This document shows positions 17,273 through 26,133 of a stretch of 64,000 bases of DNA, piece by piece. Source of the stretch: Actinomycetota bacterium (GTDB taxonomy: Bacteria; Actinomycetota; Acidimicrobiia; Acidimicrobiales; Ilumatobacteraceae); NCBI GenBank assembly GCA_963169665.1, contig CAUJET010000155.1, positions 1 to 64,000 on the forward strand, read 5' to 3'. The first letter of the stretch is position 1; every line of letters begins with the position of its first letter. The notes under the pieces are model-generated. The model saw only the letters and a list, made by a program, of their open reading frames with translations. It searched no databases and was not told the DNA's origin. The translations under genes and the position numbers were made by a program.

Positions 17273-17698
17273 TCAGACGTAGCTGCGGCCGTCGATGGTG
17301 CGGAGTCGGGAGGCCATCGCCGCGAACAGCTTGTGCGACATCGCGGGCACCTCCTCGATCGCGCTGCGCAACGAGCCACGGGTGAGCACCAACACCGAGC
17401 AGTCGGTGAGGCATTCCACCGTGGCCGAACGCACTCCGTCATCGAACAGCGACAGCTCGCCGACCATCGCACCGACACCGAGTTCGGTCACCTTGCGACC
17501 GTTGCGGCGCACGGCGACGGTGCCCTTCAGCAGGACGAACGCCTCGCTGCCCACCTTGCCCTCGTGCATGAGCACACGGCCGGCCGGGACGTCGACGACG
17601 TCCGTGCGGGCGGCGATCTTCTCGAGGTCCTTGCGCGTGCACTCGCTGAACAGCGCGACGTTCCGGAGGTGATCGACGTAGATGCGCTTGATGGCCAT
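17273..17698 (-). CDS. cyclic nucleotide-binding domain protein
   Basis: Small 141-residue protein consisting almost entirely of one cNMP-binding beta-barrel (for example VLMHEGKVGSEAFVLLKG and the phosphate-cassette-like segment GAMVGELSLFDDGVRSATV). No DNA-binding or channel domain is attached, so it probably acts as a stand-alone sensor or regulatory subunit. On the minus strand a TAGGGT box (17707-17712) ends 8 nt before the ATG at 17698, consistent with a leaderless or near-leaderless transcript. Confidence 0.88.
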   Translation of the reverse strand: MAIKRIYVDHLRNVALFSECTRKDLEKIAARTDVVDVPAGRVLMHEGKVGSEAFVLLKGTVAVRRNGRKVTELGVGAMVGELSLFDDGVRSATVECLTDCSVLVLTRGSLRSAIEEVPAMSHKLFAAMASRLRTIDGRSYV

Positions 17699-17767
17699 GG
17701 CCCCGGACCCTAGTCGCGCCGGGCTGAGGGCAGCGGCGGAGCGAGCTGGGTGCGGGCCGCCCTCGGA

Positions 17768-18124
17768 TCAGTCGCTGAGCGGACCCCAGGCGTGCATGCC
17801 CGCCCACGCAACCCAGAACCACGCGCCGAGGAGCACCAGCATCGCGAGGATCCCGACCACCGCGTATCTCCGACCGGACAGCCGAGGGGCGCGGTGCGAC
17901 CTCGTCGCGACGAGCCCCACCAGCGAACAGACGAGGGCGCTCACGATCGAGGCCAGATGCAGCCAGCCGAGGCCGACGGCGTCCGGATCGTTGCTCGAGA
18001 TGGCCCCCAGAAACACGACGAACAGCACCCATGCCGCCCCGGCGATCCAGCACCCGGCGATCGCTGACGTGGACGCCACCGCGTTCGACTCCCGATCCGT
18101 CCCGTGCACGAACAGCTCGCTCAT
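17768..18124 (-). CDS. small membrane protein, unknown function
   Basis: Unrecognised 118-residue protein with three hydrophobic segments (around residues 21-44, 56-75 and 88-110). The ATG at 18124 (MSELFVHGTDRES) is fixed by a strong ribosome site, GGAGGGAGGT, 4 nt upstream, one of the best in the window. It lies between the cNMP-binding protein gene and tRNA-Ala on the same strand. Function cannot be inferred. Confidence 0.75.
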   Translation of the reverse strand: MSELFVHGTDRESNAVASTSAIAGCWIAGAAWVLFVVFLGAISSNDPDAVGLGWLHLASIVSALVCSLVGLVATRSHRAPRLSGRRYAVVGILAMLVLLGAWFWVAWAGMHAWGPLSD

Positions 18125-18227
18125 CGCGACCTCCCTCCGGACGCGCCCGGACGCGATCGTGCCTCTCTCGGCGGCTCGTCGCCAGGGTCGAACGTCGTGC
18201 ACTCCACGTGTTCCCGGGAACGACGAA

Positions 18228-18247
18228 GGCCCCGCCGGAGCGGGGCC
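18228..18247 (-). terminator. terminator downstream of tRNA-Ala
   Basis: 8-bp GC stem (GGCCCCGC with its complement) and a 4-nt loop, followed on the minus strand by TTCGTCGTT. The 21 bp at 18213-18233 are identical to those downstream of tRNA-Ile (54549-54569). Confidence 0.8.
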
Positions 18248-18275
18248 TCATACGTTCTGAGCTGGGTTTCTTTCG

Positions 18276-18348
18276 TGGAGACGAGGGGAATCGAACCCCT
18301 GACATCTACCTTGCAAAGGTAGCGCTCTGCCAACTGAGCTACGTCCCC
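18276..18348 (-). tRNA. tRNA-Ala(TGC)
   Basis: 73-nt cloverleaf. The acceptor pairs GGGGACG with CGTCTCC (one G-U), the anticodon stem is CTACC/GGTAG around loop TTTGCAA, and the T-arm contains GGTTCGATTCC. CCA is not fully encoded. In many actinobacteria this tRNA follows tRNA-Ile directly after gyrA; here it is 36 kb away on the same strand. Confidence 0.97.
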
Positions 18349-18425
18349 GCTGCGCGACGCACGCGTCGCCCCGAAGGGATCGCCAGGATACATCCTTCGG
18401 TGGCCGGAGAGAACGTCCGCTTTCC

Positions 18426-18431
18426 TATGGT
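18426..18431 (+). promoter_or_regulatory. -10 box TATGGT of leaderless LLM gene
   Basis: TATGGT ends 6 nt before the ATG at 18438, in the 89-bp gap after tRNA-Ala. Confidence 0.5.
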
Positions 18432-18437
18432 GTCCGC

Positions 18438-19718
18438 ATGGCTCGTCTCCAGTTCGGTACCTTCATCGCCCCGCACCACCCGCTCGGCGAGCACCCGATG
18501 CTCCAGTTCCAACGCGACATCGAACTTGCGGCGCACCTCGACCGACTCGGGTTCGAGGAGTTCTGGTGTGGCGAACACCACTCGAGCGGCTGGGAGATGA
18601 TCGCCTCGCCCGAGATGTTCCTCGCCGCGGCCGGCCAGCAGACCCATCACATCCGGCTCGGCACCGGCGTGATCTCGCTCCCGTACCACCACCCGTTCAA
18701 CGTCGCCCAGCGCATGGTGCAGCTCGACCACATGACCCGCGGCCGCGCCATGTTCGGCAGCGGCCCTGGCGCACTCCCCAGCGACGCACGCACCCTCGGC
18801 ATCGACCCGATGGTGCAGCGCGACCGCCAGGACGAGGCGCTGTCGGTCATCACCCGACTCCTCGCCGGCGAGGACCGCTTCTCCTACGACTGCGAGTGGT
18901 TCACGCTCAACGACGCCGCGCTCCAGCTGCTGCCGCTGCAGGAGCAGATGCCGATGACGGTCGCGTCGAGCATCTCGCCGTCGGGCATGCAGCTCGCCGG
19001 CAAGTACGGCATGGGCGTGCTGTCGATCGCTTCCACCTCCACCGAGGGCATCGCCGCACTGCCCACCCAGTGGGGCTTCGCCGAGGAGTCCGCCGCGCAG
19101 CACGGTCAGTCGGTCGACCGCAAGGACTGGCGCGTGATGATGAGCTGGCACATCGCCGAGACCCGCGAACAGGCCCGCAAAGAGGCCGTTCACGGTCTGC
19201 ACCGCTGGCACAACGAGTACAACGTGCACGTGCTCGGCCGCCCCGGTGCGGTGCACGTCGAGGAGCCGTGGGACCTCATGGAGCAGGTCGCCGCCGGCGG
19301 CGCCAACGGCGGCGGTGCGGCAGTGGTGGGCACGCCCGACGACCTGATCGAGGCCATCCGCAACCTGCAGGAGGTCACCGGCGGGTTCGGCATCGTGCTC
19401 GGCTTCGCCCACGACTGGGCCAACTGGGAGAACACCAAGCGCTCGTGGGACATGGTCGCCCGCTACGTCGTGCCCGCGCTCAACGGCTACGTCCGGCCGC
19501 TGCAGGCCTCGGCCGACTACCTGCACGCCAACCAGGGCGAGCTGATGGCCGGCGCCGGTCGGGCCGTGATGAGCAAGATCATGAGCCACGAGGGCGCTGC
19601 CCAGGCGATGGCCACCACGATGGCGAACATGGCCAAGGCGCGAGAGGCCGGCCAGGGCGACACGACGTTCCGTCCGGGCGCCGGCCTCGCCGACGCCCAC
19701 CAGGCATCCGAGTCCTGA
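18438..19718 (+). CDS. LLM class flavin-dependent oxidoreductase
   Basis: Luciferase-like monooxygenase of 426 residues with a TIM-barrel fold that binds FMN or F420. It shows the N-terminal segment GFEEFWCGEHHSSGW, the conserved RLGTGVISLPYHHPF strand, and the loop MTRGRAMFGSGPGALPSDA typical of the bacterial luciferase/alkanal monooxygenase branch. The C-terminal 80 residues are longer than in the small F420 enzymes. The substrate is unknown. The TGA stop is followed by a near-perfect 11-bp duplication. Confidence 0.9.
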   Translation: MARLQFGTFIAPHHPLGEHPMLQFQRDIELAAHLDRLGFEEFWCGEHHSSGWEMIASPEMFLAAAGQQTHHIRLGTGVISLPYHHPFNVAQRMVQLDHMTRGRAMFGSGPGALPSDARTLGIDPMVQRDRQDEALSVITRLLAGEDRFSYDCEWFTLNDAALQLLPLQEQMPMTVASSISPSGMQLAGKYGMGVLSIASTSTEGIAALPTQWGFAEESAAQHGQSVDRKDWRVMMSWHIAETREQARKEAVHGLHRWHNEYNVHVLGRPGAVHVEEPWDLMEQVAAGGANGGGAAVVGTPDDLIEAIRNLQEVTGGFGIVLGFAHDWANWENTKRSWDMVARYVVPALNGYVRPLQASADYLHANQGELMAGAGRAVMSKIMSHEGAAQAMATTMANMAKAREAGQGDTTFRPGAGLADAHQASES

Positions 19719-19735
19719 CCTCCACCTGACCTCCG
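19714..19735. repeat. 11-bp tandem duplication over the LLM stop codon
   Basis: CCTGACCTCCA followed by CCTGACCTCCG. The first copy holds the in-frame TGA (19716-19718); the second TGA is in a different frame. Confidence 0.7.
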
Positions 19736-19747
19736 TTCGGCAGCTGC

Positions 19748-20725
19748 CTACGACCCGGGGGGAGCGGGCGCCGTGCCGGCCACCTCGGTGTCGGGACCGA
19801 CGCCGAAATAGGTCGCGAGCCGCGGGATCCGCCGCGGCACTGCACGGAGCACGGGGAGCGCGAACACATGTCGGCTGAGGCTGCCGAAGCGTTCGAAGGT
19901 CACCGCGCTCACCACGAACGACCCGGATGCCAGCCGGCCGATCAGGAAGAACCAGCCGAGCGTGGCGGCCACGGATGCGAGACCGCCGAGGGTGTCGGTC
20001 GATCGGGCGATCCGGTTGGGCAGGTAGAACTGCATGAACCACGCCACCACCGTGTAGCCCACGCCGAACAGCACGGCCCCGGGCAACAGGGCGCCTGGAT
20101 CGGTGGTCGCTCGCGGGAGCGTGAGCATCACCAGGAACCAGGCGACCGTCACCACCGCGAGCACGCCCGTCCATGCGGCGAGCGACGCCGGCACCCCGCC
20201 GGCCTCACGGAGACGGTTGAAGATGCTGCTCGCCGCGATCGTGGCGAACAGCACCGTGCTCAGTGTGGCCATCGCCGTCAACCGCACCCTGCTGTGCGCC
20301 GCCGGCAGCCGCCATGCGGCGGCCGACGCGGTCGCGAGCGTGCGTGCGAGCGAACGCCCCGACCAGAGCGTGAGCGCGAGACCACTGACGAGGAACCCCA
20401 GCGCCGAGGTGACCGAGATGTCGGCGAGGGACCGGGCGATCTCGCCCGTGGTGGCCGACGCCTGGAGGTGTTCGTCCATCGTCGACCCGAGGCGCGTCGC
20501 CTCCACCAGGGCGACGAGCGCGACGTTGGCCGGCAGCACGAACAGGAACAACCGGAGCGCCACCGCGCTGCCGAGCACCGAGGCGAACGCCTCCGTGTCG
20601 CGCTGGTGGAGCAGACCCGCCCAATCGAGCAGCGGTCGTTCCCGACGGCGTTGCTGCCACCACCCCGCGACGTCGGCACCGAGATCGGCCACCCGCTGCT
20701 TCCACTCGTCGAGCGAACCCGGCAT
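19748..20725 (-). CDS. YihY/BrkB family membrane protein
   Basis: Inner-membrane protein of 325 residues with about six membrane spans, of the YihY/virulence factor BrkB family, whose biochemical role is not settled. The N-terminal helix (DLGADVAGWWQQRRRERPLL) precedes the first span, and the C-terminal region has a conserved FMQFYLP segment after the fourth span. The ATG at 20725 is preceded on the minus strand by TAATCT (20732-20737) at 6-nt spacing, indicating a leaderless transcript. Divergent from the DUF2252 gene. Confidence 0.85.
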   Translation of the reverse strand: MPGSLDEWKQRVADLGADVAGWWQQRRRERPLLDWAGLLHQRDTEAFASVLGSAVALRLFLFVLPANVALVALVEATRLGSTMDEHLQASATTGEIARSLADISVTSALGFLVSGLALTLWSGRSLARTLATASAAAWRLPAAHSRVRLTAMATLSTVLFATIAASSIFNRLREAGGVPASLAAWTGVLAVVTVAWFLVMLTLPRATTDPGALLPGAVLFGVGYTVVAWFMQFYLPNRIARSTDTLGGLASVAATLGWFFLIGRLASGSFVVSAVTFERFGSLSRHVFALPVLRAVPRRIPRLATYFGVGPDTEVAGTAPAPPGS

Positions 20726-20784
20726 CGCCGCAGATTACCGAGGGCCACTGGCCGGCCCGGAACGCCTCTGCGAGACTCGCGGGC

Positions 20785-22233
20785 ATGGCGGCGAAGCGGC
20801 AGGCGACGGGCAGGGCCACGGCATCGAAGCGACCGGCATCGAAGCGACCGGCAGCGAGGCCGACGTCGAGCGCGTTCGACGACCCGATCCCGACCCCGCA
20901 GGAGCGGCGCACGGCGGCACGGGCGATCCGCAAACAGGTCGGCCGGTCCGCTCACGGCTCGTGGGAACCAGGCGACGATCGTCCCGACCCGATCGAGTTG
21001 CTCGTCGAGCAGAACCGCGCTCGCGTGCCCGAGCTGGTCCCGCTCCGCTTCGGGCGGATGGCCCTGTCCCCCTTCGCGTTCCTGCGTGGCTCGGCGCTCG
21101 TGATGGCCCACGACCTCGCCACCACGCCCGACGCCGGCATCGAGGTCCGGCTCTGCGGCGATGCGCACCTCGCCAACTTCGGCATGTTCGCCAGCCCCGA
21201 GCGGCGCCTGATGTTCGACCTCAACGACTTCGACGAGGCCTCGCCGGGCCCGTTCGAGTGGGACGTCAAGCGGCTCGCGGCGAGCCTCGTCGTCGCGGCC
21301 CGAGCCAACGGGTTCGATCGCATCACCGCCCGACGCTCGGTGCTCGAGGCCGTCGCGCAGTACCGCGACTGGATGGAGCGCTACTCGGCGATGACCCATC
21401 TCGACGTCTGGTACGCGCGCATCGACGTGCGCGAGCTCGTCGATGCGCGCGCCGTGGCCGTGCGACGCCAGATGCAGCCCCTGCTCGCCAAGGCAGAGGG
21501 CAAGAACCACCTGAAGGCGCTCGCCAAGCTCACCGTCGAGGTCGACGGACGCCGCCGCATCGTCGATGACCCGCCCGTCGTCGAGCACATCGCCGACGAG
21601 AGCGTGCTCATCCAGCGGCTCGAAGCCGTGTTCGCCGAGTACCGCCAGACGCTCAGCGCCGACCGGCAGGCGCTGTTCGACCGCTACCGCTTCGTCGATT
21701 TCGCCCGCAAGGTCGTCGGTGTCGGCAGCGTCGGCACTCGCGCCTGGGTCGCGCTGTTCCAGGGCCCCAACGGCGGGCCGCTGTTCCTCCAGCTCAAGGA
21801 GGCCAACCCGTCGGTGATCGAACTCGCACGTGGCATCGCGCCGGCGGCCCATCACGGTCAGCGCGTCGTCGACGGGCAACGGATGCTCCAGGCGGCGAGC
21901 GACGTCCTGCTCGGGTGGGCCACCGACGAGCCGACCGGGCACCACTACTACGTGCGCCAGATGTGGGACGCCAAGGGCTCGATCGACGTCGCCACCCTGC
22001 GGCCCGCGGCCTTCGGCACCTACGCCGGCTTCTGCGGCTGGGCGCTGGCACGGGCACACGCCCGCACCGGCGACTCGGTCGCCATCCACGGCTACATCGG
22101 CGACTCCGAGCGCTTCGGTGAGTCGATCGCCGACTTCGCCGAGGTCTACGTCGATCAGACCGAACGCGACCACGCACTGCTCGTCGCCGCGATCGAACGC
22201 GGCTCGGTGCAGGCCGTCACACCCACGGCCTGA
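20785..22233 (+). CDS. DUF2252 family protein (kinase-like fold)
   Basis: Uncharacterised 482-residue cytosolic protein of the DUF2252 family. The sequence has protein-kinase/aminoglycoside-phosphotransferase-like motifs: CGDAHLANFGMF resembles the catalytic loop GDxHxxN, and FDLNDFDEA the metal-binding segment. It also has the family signature WDVKRLAASLVVAAR. The N-terminal 35 residues are basic, low-complexity and contain an internal duplication (SKRPASKRPA). The start ATG at 20785 follows GAGACT by 7 nt. Actual activity unknown. Confidence 0.88.
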   Translation: MAAKRQATGRATASKRPASKRPAARPTSSAFDDPIPTPQERRTAARAIRKQVGRSAHGSWEPGDDRPDPIELLVEQNRARVPELVPLRFGRMALSPFAFLRGSALVMAHDLATTPDAGIEVRLCGDAHLANFGMFASPERRLMFDLNDFDEASPGPFEWDVKRLAASLVVAARANGFDRITARRSVLEAVAQYRDWMERYSAMTHLDVWYARIDVRELVDARAVAVRRQMQPLLAKAEGKNHLKALAKLTVEVDGRRRIVDDPPVVEHIADESVLIQRLEAVFAEYRQTLSADRQALFDRYRFVDFARKVVGVGSVGTRAWVALFQGPNGGPLFLQLKEANPSVIELARGIAPAAHHGQRVVDGQRMLQAASDVLLGWATDEPTGHHYYVRQMWDAKGSIDVATLRPAAFGTYAGFCGWALARAHARTGDSVAIHGYIGDSERFGESIADFAEVYVDQTERDHALLVAAIERGSVQAVTPTA

Positions 22234-22260
22234 CCCGACCCCGGGCCGGCCGGCGTCGGA

Positions 22261-23607
22261 TCAGTAGAGGACGACGCCGAGCAACGACCCGACGACCGCG
22301 GTCGACACCGCCAGCACGGCCATCGGGATGAAGAACGAGTGGTCGATCAGCTTCGTGCCGAGCTTGGTGCTGCCCGTCTCGTCGAAGTTCGCCGCGGCGA
22401 TCTGCGAGCCGTTGGTCGGCAGGGTGTAGATGCCGGCGAACGCGCCCGCCCACATGCCGGTCACGAGACCGGGCGCAAGGCCGGCTGCGAGTCCGATCGG
22501 CACGATCGTGCGCGTCGCCGTCGACTGGCTCGTGGTGAGCGCGCACACCAGGAACACGGCGAAGAAGAAGATGAACTTCGCCGAGTTCACCCACCCGCCG
22601 ACCGTGTCGACGATCTGCTGCTCGTGGGCGCTGATGAAGGTGTCCGTCAGCCACGCCAGACCGAACAATGCGATCGCCGACGTGATGCCGGCCTTGAACA
22701 CCGACGCGCTCGACACCTCCGACACCTTCGGCTTGGCGACGAGCAGCATGATCGCACTGGCCGTGAACATCAGCATCTGGATCACGACGGTCATCGACAC
22801 CGGCTTGTCGCCCGCCTCAGCGGCGATCTGCGGGCGCAGATCGGGGAACAGGCCGAACACCACGATCAGTGCGACGGAGGCGAGGAAGATGATCGCCGCG
22901 TTCCGACCGGCCTTGGTGACCACGATCTCGCTCCCGCTGGCAGCGTTGGTACCCGGGGGCTGCAGGCGACCGTCGGCGATCCGGGCCTGGTACTCCGGGT
23001 CGTCCTCGAGATCGGCACCCAGTCGGCTCACGACGAACGACGTGATCACGATGCCCACCACCGCAGCGGGGATCGCCACCGACAGGATCTTCACCAGGTC
23101 GAAGTTGTACGGCTCGACGTCGGTGAGGGTGATCATCGCCGCCATCGCGGCCGACACCGGGCTGCAGGCGAGCGCCACGCCGGTCGCCACGACGGCCAGC
23201 GACAACGGTCGCGACGGCCGGATCTTGTTGGTGTACGAGACGTCGTAGATCACCGGCAGCAGCGGGTAGAGGATGTTGCTGGTCCCTGCCCCGACGGAGA
23301 ACAGGAACGCCATCATCGGAGCGATCAGGGTGATCTGCTTCGGCCGCGACCTGATGGCCTTCGCCGCCACCGACACCATCCAGTCGATGCCGCCGGCAAC
23401 TTGCATCATCGACGCGGTCACGACGACCGAGATGATGATCAGCATCGCGTCGACGGGCGGGCTGCCCGGCTCCAACTGGAACACGAACACGAGCACCGCG
23501 ACGCCGAAGCCGCCCCAGATGCCGAGGCCCACGCCGCTCGATCTGGTGCCCATCACGATCGCGCCGACGAGCACGACCGCCTCCAGCAGCATCAGGAATC
23601 CGTCCAC
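22261..23607 (-). CDS. Dcu-type C4-dicarboxylate transporter
   Basis: Integral membrane carrier of 448 residues with about 11-12 spans, resembling the DcuA/DcuB family that exchanges C4-dicarboxylates such as fumarate and succinate. Characteristic stretches are GAGTSNILYPLLPVIYDVSY and ACSPVSAAMAAM. The GTG start at 23607 is supported by TGGAGGT just upstream. Dcu carriers are best known from anaerobic or fumarate-respiring bacteria, but related proteins occur in aerobic marine taxa, and no fumarate reductase is nearby. Confidence 0.88.
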   Translation of the reverse strand: MDGFLMLLEAVVLVGAIVMGTRSSGVGLGIWGGFGVAVLVFVFQLEPGSPPVDAMLIIISVVVTASMMQVAGGIDWMVSVAAKAIRSRPKQITLIAPMMAFLFSVGAGTSNILYPLLPVIYDVSYTNKIRPSRPLSLAVVATGVALACSPVSAAMAAMITLTDVEPYNFDLVKILSVAIPAAVVGIVITSFVVSRLGADLEDDPEYQARIADGRLQPPGTNAASGSEIVVTKAGRNAAIIFLASVALIVVFGLFPDLRPQIAAEAGDKPVSMTVVIQMLMFTASAIMLLVAKPKVSEVSSASVFKAGITSAIALFGLAWLTDTFISAHEQQIVDTVGGWVNSAKFIFFFAVFLVCALTTSQSTATRTIVPIGLAAGLAPGLVTGMWAGAFAGIYTLPTNGSQIAAANFDETGSTKLGTKLIDHSFFIPMAVLAVSTAVVGSLLGVVLY

Positions 23608-23682
23608 TCGACCTCCAGGTGAGTCGTCATCGTCGTCATCATCGTCATCAGGTCGTGCATCGGGTCGTGCATCGCACGCCGC

Positions 23683-24126
23683 TCAGTCGAGGTTGTCCGG
23701 GTCGGGCACGCACGCCGGGTCGATCAGTTCGACCAGCCGCTCGTGGGCGGCCACCGCATCCTCGATCGTGTCATCGACGAGCGGTGCCCAGGTCGCGTAG
23801 TCGGCCTCGTCCTCCACCGACTCGAGCGTGCGCGCCAGGTCGTCGAGCACGGCCTCCAGGTCGTCGACCCCTTGCGCGTATCGGCCGTCGCTCGCCTCGC
23901 GGAGTTGCCGGACGGCACCGACCACGTCCTCCACCGCATCCGACGCCGCCTGTGCCGTGGCGCCCGTCGGGTCGGCGTCGAGCACCGGCTGGACCACCGA
24001 CAGGTACGCCGCGTACGACGGGCAGAGCGACGCGTCTTCGGTGTCACCACACGCCACGAGGACACCCGCGAACGCGAACGCGACGACGGCCGTCCGAAGG
24101 CCCACACCGACGCGAATGGTTCGCAC
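23683..24126 (-). CDS. putative lipoprotein, unknown function
   Basis: 147-residue secreted protein not recognised as a known family. Starting at the GTG at 24126 it has a basic N-terminus (VRTIRVGVGLR), a hydrophobic stretch and the lipobox GVLVACGD, so it is predicted to be lipid-anchored at the cysteine near residue 26. The mature part is acidic and helical, with the repeated-looking segments DAVEDVVGAVRQL, DLEAVLDDLART and DDTIEDAVAAHERL. The start is chosen because of the signal peptide and a TACGTT box at 24133-24138 (minus strand), 6 nt upstream. Confidence 0.75.
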   Translation of the reverse strand: MRTIRVGVGLRTAVVAFAFAGVLVACGDTEDASLCPSYAAYLSVVQPVLDADPTGATAQAASDAVEDVVGAVRQLREASDGRYAQGVDDLEAVLDDLARTLESVEDEADYATWAPLVDDTIEDAVAAHERLVELIDPACVPDPDNLD

Positions 24127-24194
24127 GCCCGGAACGTACCACCGCCACCACAGCGCTCCGGACGGCATGCGATCGACCGGCCGACCGGCCGACA

Positions 24195-25403
24195 TCACCG
24201 CGCGCGATCGAGGGCGGTGCCCCACGTGCGAACCAGGTCGTGGGCGAGATGCAGACGTTCGGCGATCCAGCCGACGCGCTCGGCCGGGACGCCCGGCCAG
24301 TCGCTGCCCGGGCGGGAGAGCGCGGCGGTCGACTCGGGGCCGAGCAGGAACTCACGCAGGAACTCGTTCTGCCACGCGCCCAGTCGCAGCGCCCGAGGTG
24401 GGCTCCCCGCCGGACGCACCACGGCTCGCGGCGCGAGTTGGCGCAGACGTGGGCCGGCGAGTTGGGTCTCGTGACCGCCGAGGTACGGCCGGTTGAACCC
24501 CACGTCGTCGGAAGCCCACGCATCGAACGCCGTCCGGTACGCGACGCCGATGCTGCGCACCAGCGCCGGCTCCATCGACGGCACGCTGATCTCGTCGCGC
24601 ACGTCGACACTCGCGCTCACCGACACCTCCCCGTCGGCGTCACCCCGGTTCGACAGCGCCACCACCGCCGGCAACCGATCGGCCGGTGGTCGCTCGAGAC
24701 ACACCGCACCGTCCGGGCGTGCCGTCAGGTTCATCGTGTCGTGGATCGAGAGCACGTTCAGGCTCGTCGCCGAGTTCCAGTCGGCGACCGTGAGCGACGC
24801 GGGATCGAGCCCTGCCAGACGCGCCAGCTTCGCCTCCACCACCCGGTCGATCAGCGCGTCGCGGACTCGTTCGTACTCGTCGATGCCGAGTGCCCCTGCC
24901 GTCGCCAAGGCCGAGCCGAGCTGCGACCACTCGTCGCCGTCCACCGGCCGTCTCAGCACCGGCAGGTACCCGAATGTCACCGGTCGCACGGCGTCGACAC
25001 CGGCGAGCGACGGACGCTCCCCCGGAGCTGCGGCCAGGCGGTCGAACGCCTCACGGATCGTCGCGACCAGATCGGCCGGCTTCGGCCGGTTGGCGTCGCG
25101 CACGGCTCGCGGATGCGGATCCTCGATGTAGAGCACCTTCGGATCGAGCGATGCCCACCGCTGTGCGATCGGTGCCGTGGAGACGTCGGAGAAGTCGTAC
25201 TGCAGCCGGCGGGTGAGCGAGGGATCGACGAACGGTTGCATCTCGGCGGGGAACGCCGCCGTGGCGTGCGGTCCGGTGACGATCAGGTCGATCTCCCCCA
25301 GGCGATCCTCCAGATCGACCTCGCCCTTGCCGTGGAAGAACACCATGTCCGACAGGCCGAACCGAGTGCCTGCCGGGATCCAGTCGATGTCAGCGTGGGT
25401 CAC
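24195..25403 (-). CDS. N-formylglutamate amidohydrolase-like protein
   Basis: 402-residue protein resembling the zinc-dependent N-formylglutamate amidohydrolase fold. The segments IDLIVTGPHATAAFPAEM near the N-terminus and GFNRPYLGGHET near residue 295 match places where that family has its metal- and substrate-binding histidines and arginine. It is longer than the usual 260-290 residues and no histidine-catabolism genes are adjacent, so the substrate may be different. The GTG at 25403 follows TACACT (25410-25415, minus strand) by 6 nt. Confidence 0.65.
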   Translation of the reverse strand: MTHADIDWIPAGTRFGLSDMVFFHGKGEVDLEDRLGEIDLIVTGPHATAAFPAEMQPFVDPSLTRRLQYDFSDVSTAPIAQRWASLDPKVLYIEDPHPRAVRDANRPKPADLVATIREAFDRLAAAPGERPSLAGVDAVRPVTFGYLPVLRRPVDGDEWSQLGSALATAGALGIDEYERVRDALIDRVVEAKLARLAGLDPASLTVADWNSATSLNVLSIHDTMNLTARPDGAVCLERPPADRLPAVVALSNRGDADGEVSVSASVDVRDEISVPSMEPALVRSIGVAYRTAFDAWASDDVGFNRPYLGGHETQLAGPRLRQLAPRAVVRPAGSPPRALRLGAWQNEFLREFLLGPESTAALSRPGSDWPGVPAERVGWIAERLHLAHDLVRTWGTALDRAR

Positions 25404-25445
25404 GGCCGGAGTGTACGGCAGCTCCGCCGCCGCCGAGATCGGCTC

Positions 25446-26132
25446 TCAGGGGTTCGACGGTGCCCGGCGACGACCGACGTTGCCCACCACCATCGCGACC
25501 ACGGTCACGAGGTACACCTGGCCGAGGAGCGCCTCGAGCGCGACCAGGGTGCGCGGTGCCGACGTCACCGCCGTGATGTCGCCGAAGCCCACCGTGGTGA
25601 GTGTGACGAAGCTGAAGTACTGCATCGCCGCAGGATCGAGCGGTCCGGTGGACGACGCGAACGAGCCGGGATCGAACAGCAGGATCGACCGATAGACGAA
25701 CGCGAAGAACAGCCCGAACAGCACGTAGATCGTGATCGCGCCGAGCACCGTGTTCATCGAGATCGTCGGGTGCCGACGGATCGCCTGGGCCACTAACACC
25801 GGACCAGCCGCCACCAGCAGCCCGTTGACGAGCAGCAGTCCGCCGCCGATGTCGCCCTCGATGGGCAGCAGCGCCTGCGCGACGGCGACCGCGAGCGAAC
25901 TCGACGCGACGGCCCAGGCCACCTGCTGCCGGCGACGGCCACCGGATTCCAACTGCGACGCCAGCACGAGCGCCGTGCCGGCGAGCAGCACCTCGATCAC
26001 CCGTGCGACGGATCCCTCGCTGAGCGCCGCCTGCACCACGAACAGGGCGACGACGGTGACGAAGAGCCGCCAGTACCGCCGCACCGGTACCTCGGGCACG
26101 TCCCTCGCCTCCGGGGTTTCGACCGGGTCCAC
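25446..26132 (-). CDS. potassium-channel-like membrane protein
   Basis: 228-residue membrane protein with about four N-terminal hydrophobic segments followed by a two-span pore module. The pore loop reads TLTTVGFGDIT, with the selectivity-filter motif TVGFGD of K+ channels. It has no cytosolic RCK domain, so gating is not evident. The GTG at 26132 is only 1 bp from the stop of the upstream membrane protein gene. It is the last gene of a three-gene run that begins with a HerA-like ATPase. Confidence 0.85.
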   Translation of the reverse strand: MDPVETPEARDVPEVPVRRYWRLFVTVVALFVVQAALSEGSVARVIEVLLAGTALVLASQLESGGRRRQQVAWAVASSSLAVAVAQALLPIEGDIGGGLLLVNGLLVAAGPVLVAQAIRRHPTISMNTVLGAITIYVLFGLFFAFVYRSILLFDPGSFASSTGPLDPAAMQYFSFVTLTTVGFGDITAVTSAPRTLVALEALLGQVYLVTVVAMVVGNVGRRRAPSNP

Positions 26133-26133
26133 G

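Noticed and set aside
23608..23682. CGTCAT-rich stretch upstream of the Dcu carrier gene as an operator array
   Set aside because: It is a short, imperfect simple repeat with no palindrome.
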